In this document: positions 37,555-45,440 of the stretch, piece by piece
Layout of the letters: each line of letters starts with the position of its first letter
Position numbering within the stretch: the first letter of the stretch is position 1
From: Methylomonas sp.
Lineage (GTDB): Bacteria; Pseudomonadota; Gammaproteobacteria; Methylococcales; Methylomonadaceae
Direction of reading: 5' to 3'
NCBI GenBank assembly: GCA_002929135.1
Contig: PESC01000006.1
Coordinates: 20,781 to 84,780 of the forward strand
Length of the DNA: 64,000 bases
Position numbers and translations under genes: made by a program
Notes under the pieces: model-generated
Database searches by the model: none
What the model was told of the DNA's origin: nothing
Seen by the model: only the letters and a program-made list of their open reading frames with translations

Positions 37555-38930
37555 ATAATCCCATCACCTTAGTGGTAGACGACGAACCCGACATCCGGGA
37601 ATTGCTGGAAATCACCCTCAATCGCATGGATATTCGAACCTGCTGTGCCGACAGCGTCGAATCCGCGCGCCGCCTGCTGGCCAAGCAGAGCTTCGACCTG
37701 TGTCTGACCGATATGCGGTTGCCCGACGGTGACGGCCTGGAGCTGGTCGATTACATCCAGGAAAAAGGCCTGACCCTGCCTGTTGCGGTGATTACCGCCC
37801 ACGGCAGCATGGATGCCGCCATCAAGGCCATGAAAAAAGGGGCATTCGATTTCCTGGCTAAGCCTGTCGACTTGAACGCCCTGCGCCAACTGGTTGGCAA
37901 TGCCCTGCATGTTTCGCATCAGCGCGTGGCCTTGCGCGAACGGCGGACGCGCGACACCTTGCTGGGCGATTCCGACCTGATGTGCGGCATTCGCTCCAAA
38001 ATCGAAAAAGTCGCACGTAACCAGGCACCGATTTACATCAGCGGCGAATCGGGTTCCGGCAAGGAGCTGGTTGCCAAACTGATTCACCAGCAAAGCCCCA
38101 GAGCCGATAAGCCTTTCGTCGCCATCAACTGCGGCGCTATTCCGCACGAATTGATGGAAAGCGAGTTTTTTGGCCACAAAAAAGGCAGTTTCACCGGCGC
38201 GATTGCCGACAAACAGGGTTTTTTCCAGGCAGCCCATGGTGGAACCCTGTTTCTGGACGAAGTGGCCGATCTGCCACTGGCCTTGCAGGTCAAATTGCTG
38301 CGCGCCATTCAGGAAAAAAAAGTCCGGCCCGTGGGGGCTTACGACGAAGTGGCGGTCGATGTGCGCTTACTCAGCGCAACCCACAAAGACCTGGCCAGAA
38401 TGGTTCAGGACGGCAGTTTTCGCCAGGATTTGTATTACCGCATCAATGTCATCGAGCTGAATCTGCCGCCCTTGCGTAAACGGGTCGAGGATATTGCGCA
38501 AATCACCCACTTTTTGTTGCAGCGCCTGGCGAAAAACAATGGCATTACGCCTCCCGATCTGTCGAACTCGGCCTTGGATGCGCTGAAACGTTACGCCTTT
38601 CCCGGCAATGTCCGCGAGCTGGAAAATATACTCGAGCGGGCGCTGGCGCTGCATGAAGGCCGGATGATCGATGCCGGAGACCTGGATTTGTCGGTTTGTC
38701 CGTCCGCTGGCGACCTGCCAGCGCTGACGGCCACGGCTGATGTCAGCGTTAGTGTTGACGATTACGACGCCGACAAAATGTCGCTGGAAAGTTACCTGGA
38801 AGACATCGAGAAAAAAGCCCTGACGGCGGCGCTGGAGGAAAACCGCTGGAACAAAACCGCCGCCGCCAAACAACTGGGCATGACCTTTCGCTCGTTTCGC
38901 TATCGCTTGAAAAAACTGGGGCTGGAGTAG
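37551..38930 (+). CDS. pilR: Sigma-54-dependent response regulator PilR
   Basis: A protein of 459 residues. The receiver domain has the phosphoacceptor Asp54 (CLTDMRLPDGDG). The AAA+ domain has Walker A GESGSGKE near residue 167, the sigma-54 contact loop GSFTGA near 214, Walker B GGTLFLDEV, and a C-terminal Fis-type helix-turn-helix (NKTAAAKQLGMTFRSFRYRL). It activates pilA transcription. No pilin gene is adjacent here. Confidence 0.92.
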   Translation: MNNPITLVVDDEPDIRELLEITLNRMDIRTCCADSVESARRLLAKQSFDLCLTDMRLPDGDGLELVDYIQEKGLTLPVAVITAHGSMDAAIKAMKKGAFDFLAKPVDLNALRQLVGNALHVSHQRVALRERRTRDTLLGDSDLMCGIRSKIEKVARNQAPIYISGESGSGKELVAKLIHQQSPRADKPFVAINCGAIPHELMESEFFGHKKGSFTGAIADKQGFFQAAHGGTLFLDEVADLPLALQVKLLRAIQEKKVRPVGAYDEVAVDVRLLSATHKDLARMVQDGSFRQDLYYRINVIELNLPPLRKRVEDIAQITHFLLQRLAKNNGITPPDLSNSALDALKRYAFPGNVRELENILERALALHEGRMIDAGDLDLSVCPSAGDLPALTATADVSVSVDDYDADKMSLESYLEDIEKKALTAALEENRWNKTAAAKQLGMTFRSFRYRLKKLGLE

Positions 38931-39272
38931 CGTAGGGGCTGGGTTGCAACAACATCTGCATTACGTTCCACACCCTCAGGGAAACAGTCTGCAAAGCAAA
39001 GTCTGCTGGATTATTTGGAAAATGTGGTTGGGCAAGTGTCCAGTTTTAGTTGACCAATTACACAGTCCCCTCAAAATGGATAGACGATGAGATCGTTGAA
39101 CGTCGTGTATTGAATGTGTTCACGTATTTCTTTAAAATGGCCCGATCAATTTGAGCATTGTGTCTTGCATGACGAGACAGGTGATGAAGCTGATTTTCGA
39201 TAATGCCATTTAAAGATGGATTCCGCCTTCGCGAGAGTTGCAGCGGAACGATTCAACACTAGCTAGCTGCTT

Positions 39273-39320
39273 GTCTCGGTGGCGAAATAGGTAGGCGCAC
39301 GAGACTTAAAGTCTGTTTTG
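39273..39320 (+). pseudogene. tRNA-Leu-like 5' half without recognisable 3' half
   Basis: GTCTCGG followed by TGGCGAAATAGGTAGGCGCA has the acceptor strand and D-arm pattern of tRNA-Leu, then a possible anticodon loop CTTAAAG (anticodon TAA) with only three of five stem pairs. No T arm or CCA end follows; a CCGAGAT at 39384 could pair with the acceptor strand but is not preceded by a T arm. It lies in the 533-nt gap 38931-39463, which otherwise shows no gene. It may be a decayed tRNA or chance. Confidence 0.35.
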
Positions 39321-39463
39321 TCAAGCCTTTTCTTCCGCAGACGCTGAGCCGGAAGGCCAGCAGTGGCAACGGTTTGAGAGCATCCGAGATGTAGCATCGT
39401 GGCTCGTCTTGGTAGTTAGGTTCCAACTAGGAACCAGTAGAGAAAAAAGTACAGATCACTCAC

Positions 39464-39778
39464 GCCCGAGTGGTGAAATTGGTAGACACAAGGGACTTAG
39501 ACAATTTGAGCCTTCGGCGGGAAACCCTCGAAGTGACGCCCGTCAAAGTCGGCGAAAGCCCTGGATGCTTCGGCATCCGAGTCAATGCCGAGCCAAGCCC
39601 AACCTTCATGGTTGGGAAGGTGTAGAGAGCAGACGGCGGGCACCTACGGCCGCAAGGCTATGGTGAAGGCGTGCTCCAGACCACGAACAGTGCATCTGCA
39701 CTGGCGGCGAAAGTCGAAGTGGTAAGAAAATCCCTCGACCTAACGGTCGTGCCGGTTCGATTCCGGCCTCGGGCACCA
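39464..39778 (+). tRNA. tRNA-Leu(UAA), interrupted by a group I intron
   Basis: The exons are 39464-39498 and 39727-39778, giving a spliced tRNA of 87 nt with encoded CCA. The acceptor stem is GCCCGAG / CTCGGGC, the D arm is TGGTGAAATTGGTAGACACA, the anticodon stem AGGGA / TCCCT holds the loop CTTAAAA (anticodon TAA), the long variable arm is CGACC-TAAC-GGTCG, and the T arm is GCCGG-TTCGATT-CCGGC. All stems pair perfectly. The gene cannot give a functional tRNA without removal of the insert. A terminator follows directly. Confidence 0.93.
39499..39726 (+). ncRNA. Group I intron (IC3-like) in the anticodon loop of tRNA-Leu
   Basis: A 228-nt insert lies between U34 and A35 of the anticodon. 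P1 forms between exon CUU (39496-39498) and GAG (39508-39510), with the required U-G wobble at the 5' splice site. P2 is CTTCG ... CGAAG (39512-39533). A GNRA loop sits in GGCGAAAGCC. The conserved core strings TGCCGAGCCAAGCCC, P6 (CCCAACC/GGTTGGG) and AAGGTGTAGAGAGCAGACGG follow. P7 pairs GAGCA with TGCTC, a covariation relative to the GACTA/TAGTC of other bacterial tRNA introns. The last base is G (39726), the omega-G. No homing endonuclease ORF is inside. Confidence 0.9.
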
Positions 39779-39784
39779 TCCAGA

Positions 39785-39815
39785 GCCGCCCCTGTTTATG
39801 CAGGAGCGGCTTTTT
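39785..39815 (+). terminator. Intrinsic terminator of the tRNA-Leu gene
   Basis: The stem GCCGCCCCTG / CAGGAGCGGC with one C-A mismatch, loop TTTATG, is followed by TTTTT. It begins 7 nt after the CCA end. Confidence 0.85.
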
Positions 39816-39990
39816 CATTTCACCATGACCCAGCACCAAATTCGTTGGACTACGCCGAAGCTAGATACGGCAGGTTTATCAATGGCTTAGGTTGGTTCAG
39901 CGTATGCCGATGCTTTCCGAAACCTGATCTGACTTCTCTGCTGGTGGCCCCTATGAGGCTCTTGGGAATCAGGTCTTTCCGAGGAGAAAA

Positions 39991-40558
39991 ATCAAGTTCA
40001 CCAAGTCCGCAGTCGATGCGGCACAACCTCAGGCGCAGGCCGTCGAACTTCGGGACACGCTGGTGCCCGGCTTCCTGTGCAAGGTTAGGCAAGCTGTTTC
40101 GGCGACTGGAGCACATCGAGGCCGAGGGCCTGGAGAACTACGTCATCCCGCTGGCGATCCGCCTGCAATTCGAGTTCGCTAGTCGGCGATCCGAAATCGT
40201 GACACTCCAATGGGAGTGGGTGGACCTGGACAACCGCCGCGTGGTCTGGCCGGACAGCAAGACTGGCGGCATGTCCAAGCCCATCAATGAACAAGCCTAT
40301 CGGCTGCTCTCGACGGTGCCGCGGCACGAAGGCATCCCCTACGTGCTGCCGTCCTCGCGCCATCCCGGCAAGCACCTGACCACGGACGAGTATTACAACG
40401 GCTGGAGCTGCGCCCTCAAGGCGGCGGGCGCCACGCACGGCATCCGCCAGCGTTCGACCACCGACATTGCCGACTCGGGCATCCCGGTCAAGGTCGGCAT
40501 GGCGCTAACAGCGCACAAGACCGTGGCGATGTTCATGCGCTACGTCCACACCGGTTGA
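39991..40558 (+). pseudogene. Decayed tyrosine recombinase (phage/island integrase) next to tRNA-Leu
   Basis: The N-terminal fragment 39991-40086 reads IKFTKSAVDAAQPQAQAVEL then RDTLVPGFLCKV, the DUF4102 start of P4-type integrases, behind an AGGAG site but without an ATG. The C-terminal fragment, from about 40085 in a different frame, reads KLFRRLEHIEAEGLENYVIP then the catalytic region with RRSEIVTLQW and a distorted end near RQRSTTDIADSG and MRYVHT. The middle arm and core-binding region is deleted. Position and direction just downstream of a tRNA 3' end are those of an island integrase. The island itself is gone or very small; 40561-41005 shows nothing else. Confidence 0.75.
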
Positions 40559-40560
40559 TG

Positions 40561-41005
40561 ATCAACCGGGCCGAGGTTTTGTCGGCCAAGCCAGCCGAAC
40601 ATGTGCTGTCGGAAGGCTTTTTGGATAAAAAGTCGTCGGCAGGATGAGAAAAACAGCGTAACGATGGTTCGGCAGTCGAAAAAAATGCGCTCATGCGCTT
40701 TCGGAGGGCGTTTAAACTAGCGAGCGCACGGATTCAGGTGAATAAGTTGAGTGGCCAACTGCATCTCACGCAGAAAATCTGAAGAGGTCGTTTTACTGGA
40801 TATACGATACATAGACGATCACTGCTCCGCAGAACCCGAGTGGATTAGCAAAGCCCCATGCAGACTGGGCGCCAAATGTGCCGACGTTTGCAAAGGCAAT
40901 AGACTAACAACGACTCTACTGGTACAAGCCACTGCATTCCTTTTTTGCGCGTGGGAACCAGCATGTGCGCACTCGTAGCATTGTCGAATCTGTGCATGAC
41001 GGCGC
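40561..41005. other. Intergenic stretch with no recognised gene
   Basis: About 445 nt between the integrase remnant and tsaB. The first 90 nt can be read in another frame as a plausible integrase tail (RAEVLSAKPAEHVLSEGFL), which supports a further frameshift in that pseudogene. No att repeat of the tRNA-Leu 3' end was found by eye. Confidence 0.5.
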
Positions 41006-41689
41006 CTAACGCTCGCCGGGTTTTTTCGCTACCTTGTCGCGCAGATAAACGGGTTGTGCCTGTTCGGCGGTAACGGTCAGGCCGTTGGCATGAGCGTAAG
41101 CGCCGAGTTGGGCGACGCATGAGGCTTTGGGCCAGATGTTGGTGTCGCTGCCTTGCAGACAATGGCCCAGACGTTCGCGCAAAGCGTCGTGTTGTGCGGC
41201 CCAGCCGGAGCCGATGCCATGGCCTGGCAAGTCGGGATGGATGACTTGCGAGGCGGGCGCGACGGCTTCGTCGCCGACCAATTCTGCCAGGCCAAGTTCG
41301 CTGCGGCGGTAAACCCCCCAGAATACTTCGTCCATGCGGGCGTCCAGCGCGGTGAACGCCAGGTCTGCCGTGCTGTGATTGAAGAAGTCCTGCGCCATGG
41401 CGGCCAACGTCGACACCATCGCCACCGGCAAACCGGCAGCGAAGGCGATGCCATGGGCCACGCCAGTGGCAATCCGCACCCCGGTGAACGATCCCGGCCC
41501 CCGGCTGAGGGCGATGGCGTCGAGCTGCTGCGGTCTCAGATCGGCTTGCTGCATCAGCTCGTCGATCATGCGCATAATCAGGTGGGTATGTTCCCGAGGC
41601 GCGATTTCAAAGCGTTCACGGATGTCACCGTCAATGAACAGGGCGGCCGAGCAGGCGTCGGTCGAGGTATCGAGGGCGAGCAGTTTCAT
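41006..41689 (-). CDS. tsaB: tRNA threonylcarbamoyladenosine synthesis protein TsaB
   Basis: A protein of 227 residues opening MKLLALDTSTDACSAALF, with ALSRGPGSFTGVRIATGVA near residue 65, both diagnostic of TsaB (YeaZ). It is the non-catalytic ASKHA partner of TsaD in making t6A37 of ANN-decoding tRNAs. Its start overlaps the stop of the upstream helicase gene by 4 nt. Confidence 0.95.
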   Translation of the reverse strand: MKLLALDTSTDACSAALFIDGDIRERFEIAPREHTHLIMRMIDELMQQADLRPQQLDAIALSRGPGSFTGVRIATGVAHGIAFAAGLPVAMVSTLAAMAQDFFNHSTADLAFTALDARMDEVFWGVYRRSELGLAELVGDEAVAPASQVIHPDLPGHGIGSGWAAQHDALRERLGHCLQGSDTNIWPKASCVAQLGAYAHANGLTVTAEQAQPVYLRDKVAKKPGER

Positions 41690-43638
41690 GGGTTTGCAGC
41701 GGGGCTGGATTGGGTTGGTGAGGGAAGGTCGTCGGCAAAAAACCGGCGGACGTCTTCAATGTCGCGGCTGCGCTGCATGGCGGGCACGCTGTCTAGGAAT
41801 ATCTGGCCGTAGGCGCGTTTGAGCAGACGCGGATCGCAGACCATCAATACGCCACGGTCATCGACATCGCGAATCAAACGGCCTACGCCCTGGCGCAGCA
41901 TGATGACCGCGCTGGGCAACTGGTGTTCAAAAAACGGATTGCGCCCCTGCTTTTCGATGGCTGCCATGCGTGCCTTCAGCACCGGATCGCCGGGTGATGC
42001 GAACGGCAGTTTGTCGATGATGACGCACGACAAGGCATCACCGCGAACGTCTATTCCTTCCCAAAAACTGGCGGTGGCCAGCAACACGGCGTTGCCCAGC
42101 GTCTTGAACTGGTCGAGCAACGCGGCTTTGGAGCGCGTACCCTGCACCAGCAGCGGGTGATCGATTTTGCCGGTCAGCAACTGCGCCGCGCGTTGCAGGG
42201 CGCGGTGGCTGGTAAACAGGAAAAACGCCCGGCCCCGGCTGGCTTCCAGCACCGGCAGTACGAAAGCGATGACTTTATCGGTGAAATCAGGATCGCTGGG
42301 TTGCGGCAGGCCGCGCGGGTGGTAGAACAGCGATTGGCTGGCGAAGTCGAACGGGCTGTCCCAACGCTGGCTGGCGGCGGCATCCAGGCCTAAGTTGCGT
42401 GAAAAATGCGTGAAGTTGCCGCCCACGCTCAGTGTTGCCGAGGTGAAAATCCAGGCGGCCTTGTGGCGAGCCATGAAGCCGCGAAACTCCTTGGCGATGT
42501 CGAGCGGTGTGCGGTTCAGGCTGAACGATTTGCCGTAGGTTTCATACCATTTGATCCATAAGCCATCGTTGTCGTGAAGCAGGGTTTCCAGTTGGGCATC
42601 CAGGGCTTCGGCGCGGTCGAAACAGGCTTCCAGGCCTTTGCTGCGTATCGATGCGCGTTCGAGTTGGTTGGTCAGGCTGGCCAGTTGTTTTTGCAGGGAT
42701 TCCAGGGCGCCAACGAGTTTGGGGCTGGTTTCGATGTCACGCCACTCGCCGCGTCGCAGTTCCAGGCCAAAGGCCAGACGCACATCCTTGACTTCGATTT
42801 GCAGATTTTCACAGGCGGCGCGTAAATCCGGCATGTCTTTGGCATCAGTCAGATACTCAGCCAGGGTGTCGTCGCACAAGTCGGTGATTTGCTTGCCGCT
42901 CAGGCTGACACCGAGAAAATTCGAGGCGGTGTCGGCAAGCTGGTGGGCCTCGTCGATGACGACGACGTCGGCATCGGGCAGCAGTTCGCCGAAACCGATT
43001 TCACGAATCGACCAATCGGCGCACAGCAGATGGTGGTTGACGACGACGACATCGGCTTCCTGCGCCTGTTTGCGCGCCTTCACCAAAAAACAGTCGGCAT
43101 AAGCCGGGCAATCCTGGCCCAGGCAGTTGTCGGTGGTCGAGGTGGCATGAAACCAGATGGGGTCGCCGTCCTGCACATCGGCGACTTCCGACACATCGCC
43201 GGTTTTGCTGCGCTGCGCCCAGGCCTTGATTTGCGCCAGCGAGCGGGCGTCGTCCTGGCTGTAGCCGAATGCCGAATTCAACGCCTGTTCCAGCCGGTAA
43301 TTGCATAGGTAATTGGCGCGGCCTTTCAGTAGGCTGGCTTTGAATGGTGTGGTTTTCAACGCCTTGCGGATTAGTGGTACATCCTTGTTGAAAAGCTGGT
43401 CTTGCAGGTTTTTGGTGCCGGTCGAGATGATGACTTTTTTGCGCGACAGGATGGCGGGAATCAGATAGGCGAAGGTCTTGCCGGTGCCAGTACCGGCTTC
43501 GGCGATGAAATGCTGGCCCTGGGCGATGGCGTTGGCTATGGCCTGGGCCATTTCGATTTGGGCTCTACGTGGCGCGTAACCTGGAATGACGGCCGCCAGT
43601 GCGCCGTCATCACCAAAAACGTCGGCAAGTTCGGTCAC
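41686..43638 (-). CDS. XPD-like iron-sulfur DNA helicase (YoaA/DinG)
   Basis: A protein of 650 residues. Walker A is AGTGTGKTFAYLIPA near residue 46 and the DEAH box is VVIDEAHQLAD near 213. Four cysteines between them (NYLCNYRLEQ; NCLGQDCPAYADCF) match the 4Fe-4S site of XPD-type helicases. Motif VI region is RQGVGRLIRDVDDRGV. It unwinds DNA 5' to 3' during repair. Linkage yoaA-tsaB is frequent in gammaproteobacteria. It follows a lipoprotein gene on the same strand. Confidence 0.9.
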   Translation of the reverse strand: MTELADVFGDDGALAAVIPGYAPRRAQIEMAQAIANAIAQGQHFIAEAGTGTGKTFAYLIPAILSRKKVIISTGTKNLQDQLFNKDVPLIRKALKTTPFKASLLKGRANYLCNYRLEQALNSAFGYSQDDARSLAQIKAWAQRSKTGDVSEVADVQDGDPIWFHATSTTDNCLGQDCPAYADCFLVKARKQAQEADVVVVNHHLLCADWSIREIGFGELLPDADVVVIDEAHQLADTASNFLGVSLSGKQITDLCDDTLAEYLTDAKDMPDLRAACENLQIEVKDVRLAFGLELRRGEWRDIETSPKLVGALESLQKQLASLTNQLERASIRSKGLEACFDRAEALDAQLETLLHDNDGLWIKWYETYGKSFSLNRTPLDIAKEFRGFMARHKAAWIFTSATLSVGGNFTHFSRNLGLDAAASQRWDSPFDFASQSLFYHPRGLPQPSDPDFTDKVIAFVLPVLEASRGRAFFLFTSHRALQRAAQLLTGKIDHPLLVQGTRSKAALLDQFKTLGNAVLLATASFWEGIDVRGDALSCVIIDKLPFASPGDPVLKARMAAIEKQGRNPFFEHQLPSAVIMLRQGVGRLIRDVDDRGVLMVCDPRLLKRAYGQIFLDSVPAMQRSRDIEDVRRFFADDLPSPTQSSPAANP

Positions 43639-43670
43639 GGGTAGTGCGTTGTGGTGGAGCCTGACGGGTT

Positions 43671-44429
43671 TCAGCGACCGAAAAAGCTCATCGCTTTGGC
43701 TTTGGCGTCTCTGGCGCCTTGCAGGTTTTGCTGGAGGCGGCGGGCTTCGGCAATCAGCAGCCAGCTCTTGCGTTTGAGGTCGAGATCGCCACCCGCCAGC
43801 AAGGCGGCTTTGCTGGCCAGCTCTTCCGCCAGTTGTGGCCGGTTCTGTTTGAGCCGCAGATGGGCCAGTTTGTAAGTCAGTGACGGATTGCGCGAGTCGA
43901 TGCGCAAGGCCCGTTCCAGCGAGACGACGGCGGCATCGAGATCGCCCGCGCCACGGTTACGGTCGGATTCGGTCAGCAATGCCAGTATCGCCGGTTGCGT
44001 GCCTGACGGTATCGGGACATCTTCGACGGCCACGGCAGTCATCGTGGGCACCGGCGGCGCAAGTGCGACGGCGGGTGGCGCGGGCGTGGGTGTCGCTGGC
44101 GCGATGGCATCTGCCACTCCAGGAATAACGGTGGTTTGTGCCGGGACATCGGCGGGTGTGGGGAGAGGCTCGGCCTTCAAAACCGGTTGGGTGGGTTCGA
44201 GCTTGAAATCGCCTTTCGGCGCATCGATGGCGTAGGTTGCCGTGCCGGGCGCAGATTTTCTGACGGGCGTAGGCGGTGCGGGTTTGGTCGCGACGGCTTT
44301 CGGCGGGACGTTCTTTTTGGTTGTTGCGGGTTTGACGCTGGCAACGGGCGGTTTGGTTTCAGGGGCGGTAGCGCAGCCGGAAACGGCTAGCACTGCCGAC
44401 ATCAGCATCATCAAGGTAGTTTTATTCAT
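43671..44429 (-). CDS. Lipoprotein with proline/alanine-rich linker and TPR-like domain
   Basis: A protein of 252 residues from an ATG at 44429. The signal peptide ends in lipobox LAVSGC (Cys near residue 19). A Pro/Lys/Ala/Thr-rich linker covers about 20-150. The C-terminal 100 residues contain tetratricopeptide-like helices (GDLDAAVVSLERALRIDSRN; LAHLRLKQNRPQLAEELASK). It is probably outer-membrane attached and binds proteins in the periplasm. It lies in a row with an unknown gene upstream and the helicase downstream. Confidence 0.75.
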   Translation of the reverse strand: MNKTTLMMLMSAVLAVSGCATAPETKPPVASVKPATTKKNVPPKAVATKPAPPTPVRKSAPGTATYAIDAPKGDFKLEPTQPVLKAEPLPTPADVPAQTTVIPGVADAIAPATPTPAPPAVALAPPVPTMTAVAVEDVPIPSGTQPAILALLTESDRNRGAGDLDAAVVSLERALRIDSRNPSLTYKLAHLRLKQNRPQLAEELASKAALLAGGDLDLKRKSWLLIAEARRLQQNLQGARDAKAKAMSFFGR

Positions 44430-44448
44430 CGAGGTGGGTTTGTAGCGT

Positions 44449-44982
44449 TCAAAAAAGCTCGACGTCATCGTCGGCTTGCGGGCTGGGGAGTGACAACGCC
44501 AGGGCTTCGTCTATGGTTTTGCCTTCGTGTATGGCGTCGAACATGCGTTTTTCCGCCTCCATGGTGTAGCGTTCGCGGATGTCGTTCTGCAATTTGCGCC
44601 ATTCGCCGGGGTTGTAAAGCCGCTCTGGGCTTTCGACGATGGCCGATAACGACCGCAGACCGGTGCCGACGTGTTGCAAACGCTGTTGCAGGCGGTCGTA
44701 GAACTGGAATGCAACGATGGAGGCATCGATCTGGCTGCGGGCATTGGCGCAATAGTGCAAGGCTTGATCGCGTTCAGGGCCAGGTGCCAGGTCTTGCAGC
44801 AACCGGGCAATGGCGTCGAGTTCTGCGAACATGCCGGTGAACGATGCTGTCAGTACCGATACCGACTCGTCGCTCATTTTCATGCCACCTTCGAGCTGCG
44901 CCGCCGACACCGCCAGTAGCTTGACTGTTTCCCTGACCTGACTCCAGTCGAGGTCGGGTCGATCCGATCCTGAATACTTCAT
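44449..44982 (-). CDS. Helical protein of unknown function, CheZ-like features
   Basis: A protein of 177 residues from the ATG at 44982, which has GAGGA upstream; an in-frame ATG at 45015 lacks one. It is nearly all helical and acidic. The stretch FQFYDRLQQRLQHVGTGLRS resembles the helix of CheZ-like phosphatases that carries an Asp/Gln pair (here DRLQQR), but the match is only local. There is no signal peptide. It lies 19 nt before the lipoprotein start, so co-transcription is likely. Confidence 0.6.
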   Translation of the reverse strand: MKYSGSDRPDLDWSQVRETVKLLAVSAAQLEGGMKMSDESVSVLTASFTGMFAELDAIARLLQDLAPGPERDQALHYCANARSQIDASIVAFQFYDRLQQRLQHVGTGLRSLSAIVESPERLYNPGEWRKLQNDIRERYTMEAEKRMFDAIHEGKTIDEALALSLPSPQADDDVELF

Positions 44983-45015
44983 GGCAAAAACATCCTCGAA
45001 ATCAATTGCGGGCAC

Positions 45016-45440
45016 ATAACCCGGACGGCAGATTTTAGTTTAACAGCCCGATCAAGACAAACTGCACAAGCCGGGCGTTCAACGGCCTTCTTTTTTGCCC
45101 CCAAATCGGGGGAGCAAAAATTTTCGTAACTATTCAACGAAAACCATTAAAGCGTTGGAAAAACCTGTGATCGGCTGTAGAGCGCCCCATGGACGCGATG
45201 TCTGGGCGACGGACTCACGGTGTGGCGTCATGGGCGTGGTTTTAGCGGGCATCGCTGAATACTTGCGAAAACAGTTATGAGCTGGCTGAACTAAGCTGTC
45301 GCGCGCTGCACATGATGGTAGCGATTGAGAAAAACGTCCGCGCAACTCAGACTATCGCACTGGCCACAGATTTTGGGTTGTGCTGGATTGATCGCAACCA
45401 CAGAACCTGGCCACGGCCCCAACAGATACGGAACGAGCCA
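45016..45440. other. Intergenic stretch before hsdM
   Basis: 425 nt between divergent genes. A GCCCCC / GGGGGAGC hairpin lies near 45096-45115, but no T-run follows on either strand, so it is not called a terminator. No gene and no clear promoter are seen; the region should hold the promoter of the restriction locus. Confidence 0.4.

Noticed and set aside
39273..39390. Complete tRNA with very long variable arm
   Set aside because: CCGAGAT at 39384 pairs with the acceptor strand, but no T arm can be folded before it and there is no CCA; only a 5' half-like fragment is kept.
39409..39666. Open reading frame across tRNA-Leu exon and intron
   Set aside because: Lies over structured RNA; no similarity to a homing endonuclease or any protein family.
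45092..45119. GC-rich hairpin as terminator
   Set aside because: No T-run follows the stem on either strand.
45095..45280. Short plus-strand open frame before hsdM
   Set aside because: No ribosome site, no recognisable motif, and atypical composition; treated as intergenic.
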